Shown here in pieces: positions 63,393 through 64,000 of a stretch of DNA of 64,000 nucleotides. Positions within the stretch are counted from its first letter, which is position 1; every line of letters starts with the position of its first letter. The translations under genes were made by a program, and so were the position numbers. Under the pieces are notes generated by a model, which saw only the letters and a program-made list of their open reading frames with translations, made no database searches and was not told the DNA's origin. The stretch is from Sphaerochaeta sp. (GTDB lineage: Bacteria > Spirochaetota > Spirochaetia > Sphaerochaetales > Sphaerochaetaceae): positions 1 through 64,000 of the forward strand of contig JAKVPA010000001.1 in assembly GCA_022482495.1 (NCBI GenBank). Direction: 5' to 3'.

Positions 63393-64000
63393 TTATGTTG
63401 ATTGATTCAGTTTGATATATCCAAGGTATTTCAGCGAACTCCAAAAGATATTGTTGAACGATGTCCCCGATGAGTCATAATCGGGGGAAATGCAAAAGGC
63501 TGCATATATATAAATTATGGGATCACTTGATACTGCCGAAAAATCGTCAGTAAAGGATGTAACATTATGAAACGTAAGATTATTATCTTTATAACGGTAC
63601 AAGTTAGCACCAACAGAAAGCTGAGAAGTATAAGAAGAAGAATCGAATGAAAGCGAAAAAAAACCTGATGACTTATCATAAGTGAGCTTTGCATCGGTTA
63701 ATTCTGCAAAGAGACCAGAATTTGATGCCAACATATATTGTTGAGCTCTGAAATCTTGTCCATCTGCGCCTCTAAAAGCATATAACGTTCGTTGTTTTCC
63801 GTTTAATGTAAAAGAAACCACCTCATTTGAGGTGATAGGTCTTCCTTGTGTGATCGTTGGAATATACTTATTTGCAAACGCTGATTCTACCGTCGATCCA
63901 GAAGAGAAACTATTAATTTCATCGGCACTTATTCGCCAATCGTATAAAAAAACATCACTGCAGGACCAACGCCTGCATAGTCTTCATAGTTAGAAGTGGT
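63393..64000 (-). pseudogene. Concanavalin/LamG-like lectin-domain protein, 3' part only, frameshifted
   Basis: Only the C-terminal end is in the window. From the edge one frame reads NYEDYAGVGPAVMFF and stops; after one missing base in a run of seven A (63946-63952) the other frame continues LYDWRISADEINSF and on to YIKLNQST at the stop (63393). LYD-x-RISADEI is typical of laminin-G/concanavalin-like surface modules. The remainder is rich in Ser, Tyr and Asn and poorly conserved. The stretch is much richer in A and T than the rest of the window, suggesting transfer. The break may be a homopolymer read error. Confidence 0.55.

Overview
This is about 64 kb of gene-dense, mostly GC-rich bacterial chromosome. 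It looks like an anaerobic spirochaete, possibly Sphaerochaeta- or Treponema-like. The pointers are a PUR-domain (BpuR/DUF3276-like) regulator, a short SMC without a recognisable canonical hinge, a eukaryal-type IleRS, a full Rnf complex and a very large BadF/HgdC-type activase. The species assignment is inference. The two ends differ from the core: positions 1-2302 are an IS21-family insertion sequence cut by the window edge, and from about 63350 an AT-rich stretch carries a lectin-like surface gene.

Layout: IS21 (istA/istB), tRNA-Gly and bpuR; rnhB facing smc; then a translation cluster ffh-rpsP-khpA-rimM-trmD-rplS. Next come a zinc-cysteine protein, coaD and a first acpP, then rpmF, a second acpP and rnc, with cca antiparallel. 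The ileS-lipoprotein-fmdB-trpS unit follows. The minus-strand unit iscS-thiI-activase-HgdB-like is joined by 4-base overlaps or very short gaps. After it are aroB, hrpA and hisS, then pcnB with a back-to-back P-loop ATPase gene; both are frameshifted. rnfCDGEAB and a degenerate GH57 protein come next. The following operon is prfB (programmed frameshift), PEGA protein, ftsY, a secreted protein and a LolCDE-like permease/ATPase/permease set. Then rnz, a GGDEF-like membrane protein, an FtsB-like protein, tsaC, a DUF1015 gene, aroH and a GH114-like lipoprotein. The last block is tRNA-Thr, then tRNA-Tyr-ykgJ-dnaG-rpoD-zinc-ribbon-rnpB, a TPR-like protein, a radical SAM protein and mazG.

Functionally this is mostly core information processing: SRP targeting (ffh, ftsY), ribosome and tRNA maturation, RNA decay, primase and the main sigma factor. 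It also carries Rnf energy conservation, sulfur and Fe-S supply, and aromatic biosynthesis. Genes are packed tightly. Same-strand neighbours often share ATGA/GTGA junctions. Seven convergent pairs overlap at their 3' ends, in three cases by sharing stop codons, and an eighth is exactly abutting.

The main oddities are as follows. Several start codons have no Shine-Dalgarno but a -10-like hexamer ends exactly 6 bases upstream, which suggests leaderless mRNAs. Five single-base frameshifts fall within about 800 bp around 32.2-33.0 kb. The TrpRS carries a [4Fe-4S]-type cysteine motif. A tRNA terminator doubles as the ribosome binding site of the gene leading into dnaG-rpoD. No CRISPR array, prophage or recognisable defence system was seen.
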